64,000 nt of DNA from Hyphomicrobiales bacterium (GTDB lineage Bacteria; Pseudomonadota; Alphaproteobacteria; Rhizobiales; Rhizobiaceae), in NCBI GenBank assembly GCA_900470965.1, contig UCCS01000079.1, forward strand, positions 31,168 to 95,167. The letters are read 5' to 3'. The notes beneath the pieces were generated by a model. It worked only from the letters and a program-made list of their open reading frames with translations. It was not told where the DNA came from and searched no databases. A program made the translations under genes and the position numbers. How positions within the stretch are numbered: position 1 is the stretch's first letter; each line of letters opens with the position of its first letter. Below, in pieces: positions 53,556 to 61,668 of this stretch.

Positions 53556-53875
53556 GTTTAAACGCCCCCTGTGCGACGCCCGTGGCTGATTTTGAGAGCG
53601 GTGCCAGAAATCACGAACCAGAAAACGCCGCCCGGATGACCGGACGGCGCAACGACCGATTCAGAGTGCTTTGACTTGTCTTGCTGGTCAATCTCGTTCG
53701 GCGCAAATTATGCTTTGAGCTGGACAAGCTGCCGGAAGTCGGAATGTGTTTCAGGGAAGGTCTCTACGGCGCCGCAGTGGACTGGCGATCATTGAGCCGA
53801 ATACCCATATAGGCGTCAGCGGAGCGCACCTGACGATTCCCGCCCATCTCGCGTACATTTGGAAAGGACATGTTC
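53556..53875 (-). other. Intergenic region with a minus-strand terminator
   Basis: 320 bases between the APH-like gene and msrA. It holds a minus-strand intrinsic terminator (53620-53649) with no annotated gene upstream of it on that strand, so a short non-coding transcript from about 53650-53860 is possible. No supportable ORF. AAAGGA lies before the msrA ATG. Confidence 0.45.
53620..53649 (-). terminator. Minus-strand intrinsic terminator without an assigned gene
   Basis: On the minus strand CGCCGTCCGG, loop TCAT, CCGGGCGGCG (pairing throughout with one U-G wobble), followed by TTTTCTGG. On the plus strand the wobble becomes a C-A mismatch, so the minus orientation is favoured. It may end an unannotated small RNA. 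Confidence 0.5.
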
Positions 53876-54388
53876 ATGACAACAGAACGTGCAGTACTTG
53901 CTGGCGGCTGCTTCTGGGGAATGCAGGACCTTATTCGACGGCTGCCCGGCGTTGTTTCAACGCGTGTCGGTTACACGGGCGGTGAAGTCCCCAATGCAAC
54001 CTACCGCAACCACGGCAACCATGCCGAAGCGATTGAGATCATTTTCGATCCGCAAAAGACAAGCTATCGCGATATTCTGGAATTCTTCTTCCAGATCCAT
54101 GATCCGTCAACACGCAATCGCCAGGGCAATGACATTGGCGCAAGCTATCGGTCGGCAATCTTCTATGCGGATGAAAACCAGCGGCAGACGGCCGAAGATA
54201 CGATCGCCGATGTGGATGCTTCCGGCCTTTGGCCAGGCAAGGTCGTGACGGAAGTCGTTCCCGTAAGCGATTTCTGGGAAGCCGAACCGGAACATCAGGA
54301 TTATCTCGAGCGCATTCCAAATGGCTACACATGCCATTTTGCTCGCCCCGGCTGGAAATTGCCGAAGCGACAGGCAAACGTCGCTTAA
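53876..54388 (+). CDS. msrA: Peptide-methionine (S)-S-oxide reductase
   Basis: A 170-residue repair enzyme that reduces methionine-S-sulfoxide in proteins. Catalytic cysteine in AGGCFWGMQ at residues 9-17; substrate-binding YTGGEVPNATYRN and HAEAIEIIFDP follow. ATG 53876 has AAAGGA seven bases upstream. Lacks the extended C-terminal recycling cysteines of some MsrA; one Cys is near YTCHFARPGW. Ends in a clean intrinsic terminator. Confidence 0.95.
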   Translation: MTTERAVLAGGCFWGMQDLIRRLPGVVSTRVGYTGGEVPNATYRNHGNHAEAIEIIFDPQKTSYRDILEFFFQIHDPSTRNRQGNDIGASYRSAIFYADENQRQTAEDTIADVDASGLWPGKVVTEVVPVSDFWEAEPEHQDYLERIPNGYTCHFARPGWKLPKRQANVA

Positions 54389-54426
54389 ACTCGCTCTTCG
54401 GCGCGTTAAATTGACCCGACTTCGTT

Positions 54427-54458
54427 AGCGGTGGCCTCTCGGCCGCCGCTTTCATTTT
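54427..54458 (+). terminator. Intrinsic terminator of msrA
   Basis: AGCGGTGGCC (54427-54436), loop TCTC, GGCCGCCGCT (54441-54450), then TTTCATTTT. It isolates msrA from the cyclase-YcaO gene set. Confidence 0.8.
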
Positions 54459-54518
54459 AACCGTTCGATCCAATCTAAACAGCCGCTGGAGATCGTACAT
54501 TTGTCCGCCGACAATGCG

Positions 54519-54534
54519 GATAACGTGTGTTATC
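54519..54534. promoter_or_regulatory. Palindromic operator candidate upstream of the YcaO cluster
   Basis: GATAACGTGTGTTATC: perfect 6-base arms around a 4-base spacer, 50 bases before the ATG of the cyclase/ATPase gene and after the msrA terminator. The size suits a dimeric regulator; which one is unknown. Confidence 0.45.
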
Positions 54535-54584
54535 GTTCGCTTTGAACAGATGTGATTATCGATATCTGAGGGCAGGAGCCGCGT

Positions 54585-57500
54585 ATGACTCGCGACGCGC
54601 CAATCGATAAGCAAGGGCGGTCTGCAAGCATCTCGACAGGCGATAGCCGCTCTTCTGAAAATCACGGCGAACGGCGGGTCGTGACCGCGCTTTGCTATGA
54701 TCTGGTCGGCTCTACGAATCTTTTCAATCTAATGGATATCGAAGACTATCATGATCTGATGGCTGCCTTCCTGCAGGCGGCGCGCCAATCTATCAATGCG
54801 CATTCCGGCGTCATCCGGGTCGAAGCCGGGGACGGTGGAGTGGCGCTTTTCCCGATCGAGCTCGGATCGAGGGATGCCGCATCGGCCGCGATCCGCGCCG
54901 GGCTTGGAATCGTCGAAGCGTGCCAGCGCCTCGCCCGTGATTTCCGGCGCGACGATATGCAGGTGCGCGTGGGCGTCGCGACCTCTGTTGCCTTGATCCG
55001 GGAGGCGCAGCTGCAGAACTGGATACATGAGCCCGTCACGGGTGCAGCACTCGCTCTTGCGACGCGGCTCGAGGCCGCTGCCCAGCCAAATACCGTGTTG
55101 GTTTCGGACGAGACCCGAAACCTCGCCGGCCGTTCGCACGCCTTCGTATCGGAAGGTGCCCGCTTATTGAAAGGCTTCTCGGAGCCAGAAAACGTCTGGA
55201 GAGCAATTGGCCATAAACGGGAGGTCGATCGGTTCCACGCCTTCGGAAGGCTGGACAGCACGTTCATTGGCCGCGTCGGGGAGCTTGAGCAGATCGGGAA
55301 AGCGTGGAAATCAGCCGTCGGCGGCCAGGGCAAGGTCCTTGTCATCACCGGCGAGGCCGGTATCGGCAAATCGCGGATGCTTCGACAAGTCCGGCAAATA
55401 ATCCATACGCAGCCCGCAAAATCGCTGCTCTTTCAATGCCTGCCGGGAGGGGTTCGCTCCACGCTTCACCCGCTGCTCAACAGTTTTCCCCAGGCTCAGT
55501 CCGACACCGCCGGTGGCGGTCGGCTGACGACGGATATGGTCGCCGCCCAGTTTGCGCGTCAAGGCATCCAGGATCCCGAAGTCATCGACATTTTTTCTCA
55601 TCTGCTCGGGGCGGATGGGCGCAATGAAGCTCTCTCCGACAGTTCCCCCAAGGCGATACAGCAACGCGCACGACAGGCCCTGTCAAAAGCATTGAGCGTC
55701 ATCTGCGAGCAAACGCCGCTGGTCATTGCGGTCGAGGACATTCACTGGATCGATCCTACCTCCGAGCATTTACTGCGCGAAGCGGCCCGGCTTGTGCCCA
55801 CGCTTCCCATACTGCTGATCGTCACCTGCCGGCCGGGTTCCCATGTCGGCATGTTCGACGGGGACGGGCCGGAACATATTTCGCTCGGTCCGCTCGATCA
55901 CGATGAAACACGGCTGGCGATTGCCGCGCGCTGGCCGGGGGATCGTCAGGACGCGCTACCGCAACTGCTCGAAGTGACCGAACGCATATCCGGCGGTGTG
56001 CCGCTGTTCATCGAGGAGATATGCCAATGGGCATCTGAGATAGCTTCCGAAGACATGATGCGCGTGCCGTCAAATCCGTCCCGCACTCATGTTTCGGCTT
56101 TCGAAGGAATCCTGGATTCTCGGCTCGAACATCTGGGTTCGGCCAGAGACGTGGCACGCGCCGGGGCGGTGGCAGGTGATCGTTTCACCATTTCGCTGCT
56201 TCGCGCATTACTGCCGGATGCGAGCAGGAAATCTCTCCTTCATGCCGCCGAAACGCTCTGCGAGACCGGTTTTTTGACCCGCATGCGTGCTCATGGCGGT
56301 GTCGCGTATGCCTTTCGCCATGCTCTGATCCAGGAGACGATCTATAACGGTCTGCTTAAAACGCAACGCCAGCTTCTCCACCGGCGCCTATTCACGGCCG
56401 CAAACAGCAATCGTCCGATCGCCAATTGGCTGGATGCGGGCGCACTTGCTCGGCACGCAGAGTCCGCCGGCCTTCGGGAGCATGCGATTTCGTTGTTCAT
56501 CACGGCCGGAAAGGAACATGCCAGCCGCTCGGCAATGGTGGAGGCTCGCCACCATTTTGAGCGCGCCTTGGCGCTATGTGAGAGCATGCCCGAAGGGGCT
56601 GCCGATGGACTGCACCTCTCGGTTTTGACTGAGCTCGGACCGCTCCTGACGGCAACGGTCGGTCCCAACTCGCCTCCGGCCCGAATCCTTTACGAAAAAG
56701 GAGTCGAGGTCGCACGCCGCCAAGCGAAAGAAGATCAGCCCAAATGGTTTCCAGTCTATTGGGGCTGGTGGCTGACCGGGCAGAACTTCATGGAGATGCG
56801 CAGTCGCGCTCGTGAAGTTCAGGTGATGCTGTCAGGAATTGCTGATCACGAGATCGAACTACAGGTCAATCATTCGATCTGGGCGATCGAGTTTAATGTC
56901 GGAAGGCAGGAGGACGCCCAAAATGCGATACGGGCGGGGCTTGCGCTCTACGACGATGAGGCGGCTAAGGCGAGCCGCAATGTCTTCGGAGGCCATGATG
57001 CGAAGGTCTGTGGCCTCGGGCAGCTGGCGCTATCCCTCTGGCTGACGGGTCAGACCGAGGCTTCCAGCAAGGCGCTTGCCGACATGGTCGCCTTTGTGGA
57101 CAGCATCGCCCATATGCCGAGCAAGGCGCACTCGCTAGATACCGAGGCAGTATCGGCATTCTATCGCAACGACCATGCTCGTCTGATCGAGATTTCCGGC
57201 AGGATGGGTGATTTTGCGAAAAAGCATGAACTGCAATCCCTGTCGGCACTCGCAATGCTCTTTCGCGGATGGGCGACAGCGCATGTCGAAAACCTGTCTC
57301 GCGGTCATGAGATGTTTCGCGCGGGCCTGGCGCTTCTGAAAGAGCTAGGAACCGTCGCCGATCTGCCGATCTATCTCTACATGCATGCGACCATGCTCGG
57401 CCATGCACGCAAGTATGAAGCGGCCATTGAAGTCGCCACCGACGCTATTCGTGAAGCGAGGGCGACAGGCCATGGTTACTGGCTCGCGGAACTTCACCGC

Positions 57501-57659
57501 CGTCGCGCACTGCTGCTATCGAGCGCCAATGCGGAGACGCCGGCTATCCTCTCGGATCTGAAGACCGCGATTGCCATTGCGGAAGAACAGGGCGCAATTG
57601 CCCTGCTGCACCGGGCGCAACGATCCGTGAAGGAGCTTGGCCTTGCTGGCGAGTTCTGA
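54585..57659 (+). CDS. Class III cyclase-domain / AAA ATPase / TPR regulatory protein
   Basis: A 1024-residue cytoplasmic multidomain protein. Residues about 30-200 form a class III nucleotidyl cyclase domain: first metal Asp in CYDLVGST (Asp39), second in VEAGDGG. The usual Asn of the VNxAAR motif is replaced (ALALATRLE), so cyclase activity is doubtful. An AAA_16/MalT-like NTPase follows: Walker A GEAGIGKS at 256-263, Walker B IAVEDIHW. The C-terminal half is helical TPR-like. Such cyclase-ATPases are usually signal-dependent regulators. AGGAG precedes the ATG. The gene overlaps ycaO by 17 bases and so is part of the same operon. Confidence 0.88.
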   Translation: MTRDAPIDKQGRSASISTGDSRSSENHGERRVVTALCYDLVGSTNLFNLMDIEDYHDLMAAFLQAARQSINAHSGVIRVEAGDGGVALFPIELGSRDAASAAIRAGLGIVEACQRLARDFRRDDMQVRVGVATSVALIREAQLQNWIHEPVTGAALALATRLEAAAQPNTVLVSDETRNLAGRSHAFVSEGARLLKGFSEPENVWRAIGHKREVDRFHAFGRLDSTFIGRVGELEQIGKAWKSAVGGQGKVLVITGEAGIGKSRMLRQVRQIIHTQPAKSLLFQCLPGGVRSTLHPLLNSFPQAQSDTAGGGRLTTDMVAAQFARQGIQDPEVIDIFSHLLGADGRNEALSDSSPKAIQQRARQALSKALSVICEQTPLVIAVEDIHWIDPTSEHLLREAARLVPTLPILLIVTCRPGSHVGMFDGDGPEHISLGPLDHDETRLAIAARWPGDRQDALPQLLEVTERISGGVPLFIEEICQWASEIASEDMMRVPSNPSRTHVSAFEGILDSRLEHLGSARDVARAGAVAGDRFTISLLRALLPDASRKSLLHAAETLCETGFLTRMRAHGGVAYAFRHALIQETIYNGLLKTQRQLLHRRLFTAANSNRPIANWLDAGALARHAESAGLREHAISLFITAGKEHASRSAMVEARHHFERALALCESMPEGAADGLHLSVLTELGPLLTATVGPNSPPARILYEKGVEVARRQAKEDQPKWFPVYWGWWLTGQNFMEMRSRAREVQVMLSGIADHEIELQVNHSIWAIEFNVGRQEDAQNAIRAGLALYDDEAAKASRNVFGGHDAKVCGLGQLALSLWLTGQTEASSKALADMVAFVDSIAHMPSKAHSLDTEAVSAFYRNDHARLIEISGRMGDFAKKHELQSLSALAMLFRGWATAHVENLSRGHEMFRAGLALLKELGTVADLPIYLYMHATMLGHARKYEAAIEVATDAIREARATGHGYWLAELHRRRALLLSSANAETPAILSDLKTAIAIAEEQGAIALLHRAQRSVKELGLAGEF

Positions 57660-58863
57660 CGTTTGCCCGGCAGGCGTGAGCGAGATGCTCTCGGCGTTTT
57701 ATGCCGGGATCAGGGATGGAAGCATGTCTCTTATATCTCCGGAATCGGACCCGGAAGTTGCAGAGGCTTATTTCCGCTCCCTGTTGCCTCTCTGCCGTCG
57801 CGTCCGGATCACGCGCATCGCCGATCTGACCGGCCTCGACCGGATCGGGCTTCCAATTATCCAGGCCGTAAGACCGGCGGCGTTGTCGGAAGTCACCTCG
57901 CTCGGCCGCGGCATGTCCAAAGCGTCTGCTGCAATCGGAGCAATTATGGAATCGCTCGAGCGCTTCTATGCCGAGGCGATCCCTGGCCCCCGTGTCTTCC
58001 TGTCGACCGCAGAAATGCTGGGGATCGGCGCTGGATCCTTCGATGGTTTCTGCCTGCATGCTTCCCGCACAAATTGGCGTGACCGCGAGATCGCCTGGAT
58101 CATGGGCGTCGATATGGCATCAGGCACCCCCACGCCCGTTCCGTTTGAACTCGTGCATACGATCTACACCGATCCACCACCACTGCGTGACGGCGTATTT
58201 CTGCGCAGCACGACAGGCCTTGCATGCCACCGGTCAGACTTTGGAGCGTTTCAGCATGGGCTGTTGGAGTGCCTAGAGCGGGATGCGATGGCCCGGGCTT
58301 TCGAAACCCACGGCTTCATGGACCGGATGAGGCTGCCGGTGTCCGAGTTGGGCGCAGCAGTTCAGGATGTTCTGTCGCGAGTCGCCGAGCATGGAATATC
58401 GGCTGCCTTCTGGTATACGCCGTCGCCAGCACTGGTCCCGGTCGTCTGGTGCCAGACGATTGAAGCTGGCGAAGGCGAAGCCATACTGGCCCTCCCGACG
58501 GAAGGTTATTGTGCCGGCCCCGATCTCCATCAGGCGGCGTTCGGCGCCTTGCTTGAAGCACTGGCGGCCCGCGCTGGCGCGATATCGGGTGCGCGCGATG
58601 ATCAGACACGGAAACATTATGCGAGGCCGAGCAAGACAATGCTTGCCGACGCGCGCGATCTCATCCTTGGGGAAAATGTTCCATCGGGTGACTTTCCGGA
58701 TGTTTTGCCCGCGGTTGCCGACCTCGCCGATCTCCTGGAACGGATCATTGTCGCTGGACTGGGGCCGGTTCTCGCTGTTCCAATCGCTTCGCAGAACGAT
58801 CCGAACATTCATTGCGTACGCACGATCCTTGCAGGCATGCGCCCTTTTGCAGTCGAGCGGTGA
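57643..58863 (+). CDS. YcaO-domain cyclodehydratase/thioamidating enzyme
   Basis: A protein of about 406 residues, starting at TTG 57643 with AGGAG eight bases upstream inside the cyclase gene. YcaO enzymes use ATP to phosphorylate a peptide backbone amide, giving azolines or, with TfuA, thioamides. Two ATP/Mg segments are recognised: SKASAAIGAIMESLERFYAE (about residues 91-110) and FGAFQHGLLECLERDAMARA (Glu-x-x-x-Arg type, about 200-219). No C-terminal PxPxP as in azoline-forming YcaOs. A tandem tfuA ten bases on suggests thioamidation. A GTG at 57676 is an alternative start. Confidence 0.9.
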   Translation: MLASSDVCPAGVSEMLSAFYAGIRDGSMSLISPESDPEVAEAYFRSLLPLCRRVRITRIADLTGLDRIGLPIIQAVRPAALSEVTSLGRGMSKASAAIGAIMESLERFYAEAIPGPRVFLSTAEMLGIGAGSFDGFCLHASRTNWRDREIAWIMGVDMASGTPTPVPFELVHTIYTDPPPLRDGVFLRSTTGLACHRSDFGAFQHGLLECLERDAMARAFETHGFMDRMRLPVSELGAAVQDVLSRVAEHGISAAFWYTPSPALVPVVWCQTIEAGEGEAILALPTEGYCAGPDLHQAAFGALLEALAARAGAISGARDDQTRKHYARPSKTMLADARDLILGENVPSGDFPDVLPAVADLADLLERIIVAGLGPVLAVPIASQNDPNIHCVRTILAGMRPFAVER

Positions 58864-58872
58864 GGATTGGGG

Positions 58873-59616
58873 ATGGATCAGAAAACGGACGGCCCGATAC
58901 TTGTCTTTCTCGGCCCGACCTTGCGCCTGCCGGAGGCGCAACGCATTCTCGACGCCATATACCTGCAGCCCGTTTCGCAGGGAGACATCATCCTTGCCGC
59001 GCACGCATTTCGCCCGAGGGCGATGGTCTTGATCGACGGTCTTTTCGAAGACAGACCCGCCGTGCGCCACAAGGAAATTCTCTGGGCGCTGTCGCAGGGC
59101 ATCGTGATGATCGGTGCGGCAAGCATGGGCGCGCTCCGGGCTGCCGAACTGCACCCATTCGGAATGATCGGTGCAGGCCTCATCTATCGCTGGTACAGGC
59201 GGTGGCCGCTGACGGCGGAAGATGCGGTCGCGGTCCAATGTGGCCCTGCCGAACTCGGCTTCACGCCTCTAACCGAGGCTCTCGTCGATCTTCAGCGTAG
59301 TTTTAAGGCGCTCTTTCGTCACGGCCTGATCTCTAAAGCCGAGATGGATGCCGGGATCGCAGCAGCTCAACGGCTTAACTTTCGGGAACGATCCTTTCGA
59401 AAGGTGCTGGCCGCCGCGCAATGGCTGCCGGAAAAGTCGGCTTTGCTGCGCAGCCATCTGATCGCGCAGAAGAAAACCGATGCTCTATTGGCACTGCGGC
59501 TGGCTCCTGAACTGTCGAAGTTAAAACCGGCAACGTTGCCCTATACGATAACCAATACTTTCCTGCGCGATCTAGAAGCTGGATCTATTGACATAATGTT
59601 AATTAGAAATTACTAA
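58873..59616 (+). CDS. TfuA-like protein
   Basis: A 247-residue member of the TfuA family, named from the trifolitoxin region of Rhizobium leguminosarum. The core signature is GAASMGALRAAEL near residue 81-93, preceded by PRAMVLIDGLFEDRPAVRHKEIL. In methanogens TfuA works with YcaO to install a thioglycine in methyl-coenzyme M reductase, probably as sulfur source partner; the same chemistry is inferred here. Its stop lies in an AT-rich stretch, unlike its neighbours. Confidence 0.9.
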   Translation: MDQKTDGPILVFLGPTLRLPEAQRILDAIYLQPVSQGDIILAAHAFRPRAMVLIDGLFEDRPAVRHKEILWALSQGIVMIGAASMGALRAAELHPFGMIGAGLIYRWYRRWPLTAEDAVAVQCGPAELGFTPLTEALVDLQRSFKALFRHGLISKAEMDAGIAAAQRLNFRERSFRKVLAAAQWLPEKSALLRSHLIAQKKTDALLALRLAPELSKLKPATLPYTITNTFLRDLEAGSIDIMLIRNY

Positions 59617-59617
59617 T
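59588..59617 (+). promoter_or_regulatory. Possible internal promoter before the protease gene
   Basis: TTGACA at 59588-59593, 18 bases, ACTAAT at 59612-59617, inside an AT-rich island covering the end of tfuA and the 45-base gap. A perfect -35 and a 4/6 -10. It could give separate expression of the protease and Cys-rich genes. Confidence 0.35.
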
Positions 59618-59661
59618 ATTGTTTGATTGCCATACAACTCATCTCTTCGAGTAGTTGAGCT

Positions 59662-60846
59662 ATGGAATTGTCTCCTGACATATCACTTAAAAGGTCCGCG
59701 CCGGCTCTTGGAACGCGATGCTGGATATTTCCCCAGCCGCCTTTTATCCTTGGCTACGAGCAGCCGGATCGTGTCTGGCTGTCGATATTACCGGACGAGA
59801 TTGGTGATGGTCCGAGCGACATATCGATGTATGTCGCAGATCCGCTGTTCGACAAGGAACCCTATGGTTTCAGCGGTTTTCCCCCTTATCGCGGCCCTCG
59901 GCGGCGGTCATTCCGGTTAGGCCCGGACCGCCACTTCGATAGCCTGGACCCAAGATCGCGCGACTATCTCGGTGTCCATGCCTATGCATGCATTCATTTT
60001 GTTCTGGATGTCTGGCGCAATTATCTTGCCCGACCGATGCATTGGTTCTTCTCTGATTTCTATCCGCGGCTCGAAATCGTTCCCTTTGTTCGGTGGGACA
60101 ACGCACATGCGGGCTTCGGCTTCATCGAACTCGGTTGTTCGGAAGCGGCTGGCGAACAGTCGCCCTACGCGTTGAATTTCGACACAATTGCCCATGAGAT
60201 CGGTCATCTTATCACGCTCTCGCAGACGGGACTTCCCGGCAATCTTTCCCGGGACGCGGATTTCTTTCCATTCTCCGAGGCCATCTCGGACAGTATATCA
60301 TTGATTTCGTTCCTGCATTTCGATTCCGCTATCGACCGGTTGCTGCGCAGGACGAAAGGAAATCTGCTTCTTTATAACGAGCTCAATCGCTTCGCCGAAA
60401 CGAGCCCGGAGATGCAGATCCGCCTTGCGACCAACTTCCGGCGCATGTCTGAAGTCACGAGCGAGGCTCACGATCGCTCACTGCCTCTTCTCGGTGCGAT
60501 CTTCGATACGATCGTCGAACTCTATCATCGGGAACTGGTCGCCAGCGGCTGCGCCGATCACCGTCTGCTCTCAGTCAATCTTCGCGATCTGACGCAGGAC
60601 GAGTTTGACTGGTTCCGGCAAACGACGGCGGAAGCTTTTCGAGACAGACCGCTCTTTTTCAAGCTTGCCTTGATCAAGGCGAGGGATTCAGTGGGAGCGG
60701 CAATCGGTGCTGCGCTTCACAGGCTGGATCCGGACACGATGCGTCTTCGGGATGCCGCGCTGGCAATCGTCTCAGCTGCCGATCTACAGGCTGCCGCGCA
60801 ACTGGAGGAAAATTTTGTATGGCGTGAAATCATCGGCTCGAGGTGA
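59662..60846 (+). CDS. Thermolysin-like (gluzincin) metalloprotease-type protein
   Basis: A 394-residue protein with HEIGH at residues 178-182 and SEAISD with Glu206 24 residues on, the M4 family arrangement (HExxH, then E-x-x-x-D). A later His lies in SEAHDRSLPLLGAIFDTIVELYH. No signal peptide or propeptide, so it should act in the cytoplasm, unlike secreted thermolysins. In this operon its plausible task is leader or substrate processing of the YcaO-TfuA product. A weak ribosome site precedes the ATG. No closer family recognised. Confidence 0.7.
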   Translation: MELSPDISLKRSAPALGTRCWIFPQPPFILGYEQPDRVWLSILPDEIGDGPSDISMYVADPLFDKEPYGFSGFPPYRGPRRRSFRLGPDRHFDSLDPRSRDYLGVHAYACIHFVLDVWRNYLARPMHWFFSDFYPRLEIVPFVRWDNAHAGFGFIELGCSEAAGEQSPYALNFDTIAHEIGHLITLSQTGLPGNLSRDADFFPFSEAISDSISLISFLHFDSAIDRLLRRTKGNLLLYNELNRFAETSPEMQIRLATNFRRMSEVTSEAHDRSLPLLGAIFDTIVELYHRELVASGCADHRLLSVNLRDLTQDEFDWFRQTTAEAFRDRPLFFKLALIKARDSVGAAIGAALHRLDPDTMRLRDAALAIVSAADLQAAAQLEENFVWREIIGSR

Positions 60847-60865
60847 GCCAGAACAGGAGGGGGAA

Positions 60866-61408
60866 ATGAGCTGCTGCTCCGAAAATCCGTTCATTGGAAC
60901 AGGTGATCTGCCATTCAATCCAAGCGAGGTTCGTCTCTATGGACGAAACGAATATTGTCCACCCGGGGATGCCCCGCGGCGGCCTGAAGCTGCCAAGGTA
61001 AAACCGATCCGGGATGGCGACATTGAAGCAGGCAAGGATAAAATCAGCCTTAAAGTGGGCAACTGCTTCATTCTGATCGATCCCGGCAGGGTCGAGATAG
61101 AGAGCATCGGTGTAATCTATGGCTATGCCTACGAGGGCCATTGCTACAAGCTCCCGAAGCCGCGGATCATGTATCTCCCGGTCAAGGCCACGGAAATACC
61201 GGGGGATGACTGCGGATGCGATTGCGGCTACTCGAACGCACTTGGCTATTCGGTCTGGTCGTTGGACAAGCTTGAACGCGTGATCGCGCTCGATGTCCGC
61301 TCTGACGACATCAAGACGCTGATCCTTGATGAAAATCTGCCCGGCAACCGTTCGCCGCTCGCCTATGCACAGACGCAATCGCTGGCGCCGCAGCGGCCTC
61401 GCGATTGA
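60866..61408 (+). CDS. Cysteine-rich 180-residue protein, candidate YcaO/TfuA substrate
   Basis: Preceded by a very strong Shine-Dalgarno (AGGAGGGGG) 20 bases after the protease stop. Eight cysteines: Cys3, Cys4, Cys31, Cys67, Cys93 and a CxCxC at 116-120 (DDCGCDCGYS). Proline-rich N-terminal region (CPPGDAPRRP), beta-type middle, and a polar C-terminal tail. No signal peptide or membrane segment. Not a known family. Its place, expression signal and cysteine pattern make it the best candidate for modification by the upstream enzymes, but a metal-binding partner protein is equally possible. Confidence 0.65.
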   Translation: MSCCSENPFIGTGDLPFNPSEVRLYGRNEYCPPGDAPRRPEAAKVKPIRDGDIEAGKDKISLKVGNCFILIDPGRVEIESIGVIYGYAYEGHCYKLPKPRIMYLPVKATEIPGDDCGCDCGYSNALGYSVWSLDKLERVIALDVRSDDIKTLILDENLPGNRSPLAYAQTQSLAPQRPRD

Positions 61409-61623
61409 GACCACGCAAGGGTCCGGATTAAGATCGGGCTACTCTCCTTTCGAAGCCTGGATGGGAGACACGCATCACCCGCTCGTCTCTGCCCGACACT
61501 GCGTGGCAGCCCGTCTTCGAGGGGAGGAGCTCCGCGTGCTCTGTGCGGACGCATCGGCCTCAACGGCTCCTGCCGGCAAAGTTACTAGACATCGCAGCAT
61601 CAGAAGTTTAGTAGGTGCCCGCT

Positions 61624-61660
61624 AACCGGTCGCAGCCCACCCGGTTCAACAAAACAAGGG
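61624..61660 (+). promoter_or_regulatory. preQ1-I riboswitch controlling queCDE
   Basis: AACCGG / CCGGTT form the P1 helix around TCGCAGCCCAC, followed by the A-rich tail CAACAAAACAAGGG. This matches the class I preQ1 aptamer of Thermoanaerobacter tengcongensis almost base for base (GGTCGCAG, ACCC, AACAAAACAAGGG). The final AAGGG is the Shine-Dalgarno of queC, eight bases before the ATG, so ligand binding should block translation. Sensing the pathway product before queuosine gives feedback. Confidence 0.9.
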
Positions 61661-61668
61661 ATACTAAA

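Noticed and set aside
61461..61625. 54-residue plus-strand ORF between the Cys-rich gene and queC, considered as a RiPP precursor
   Set aside because: No good Shine-Dalgarno, no leader-core pattern, and it ends exactly where the riboswitch begins; left as a weak possibility only.
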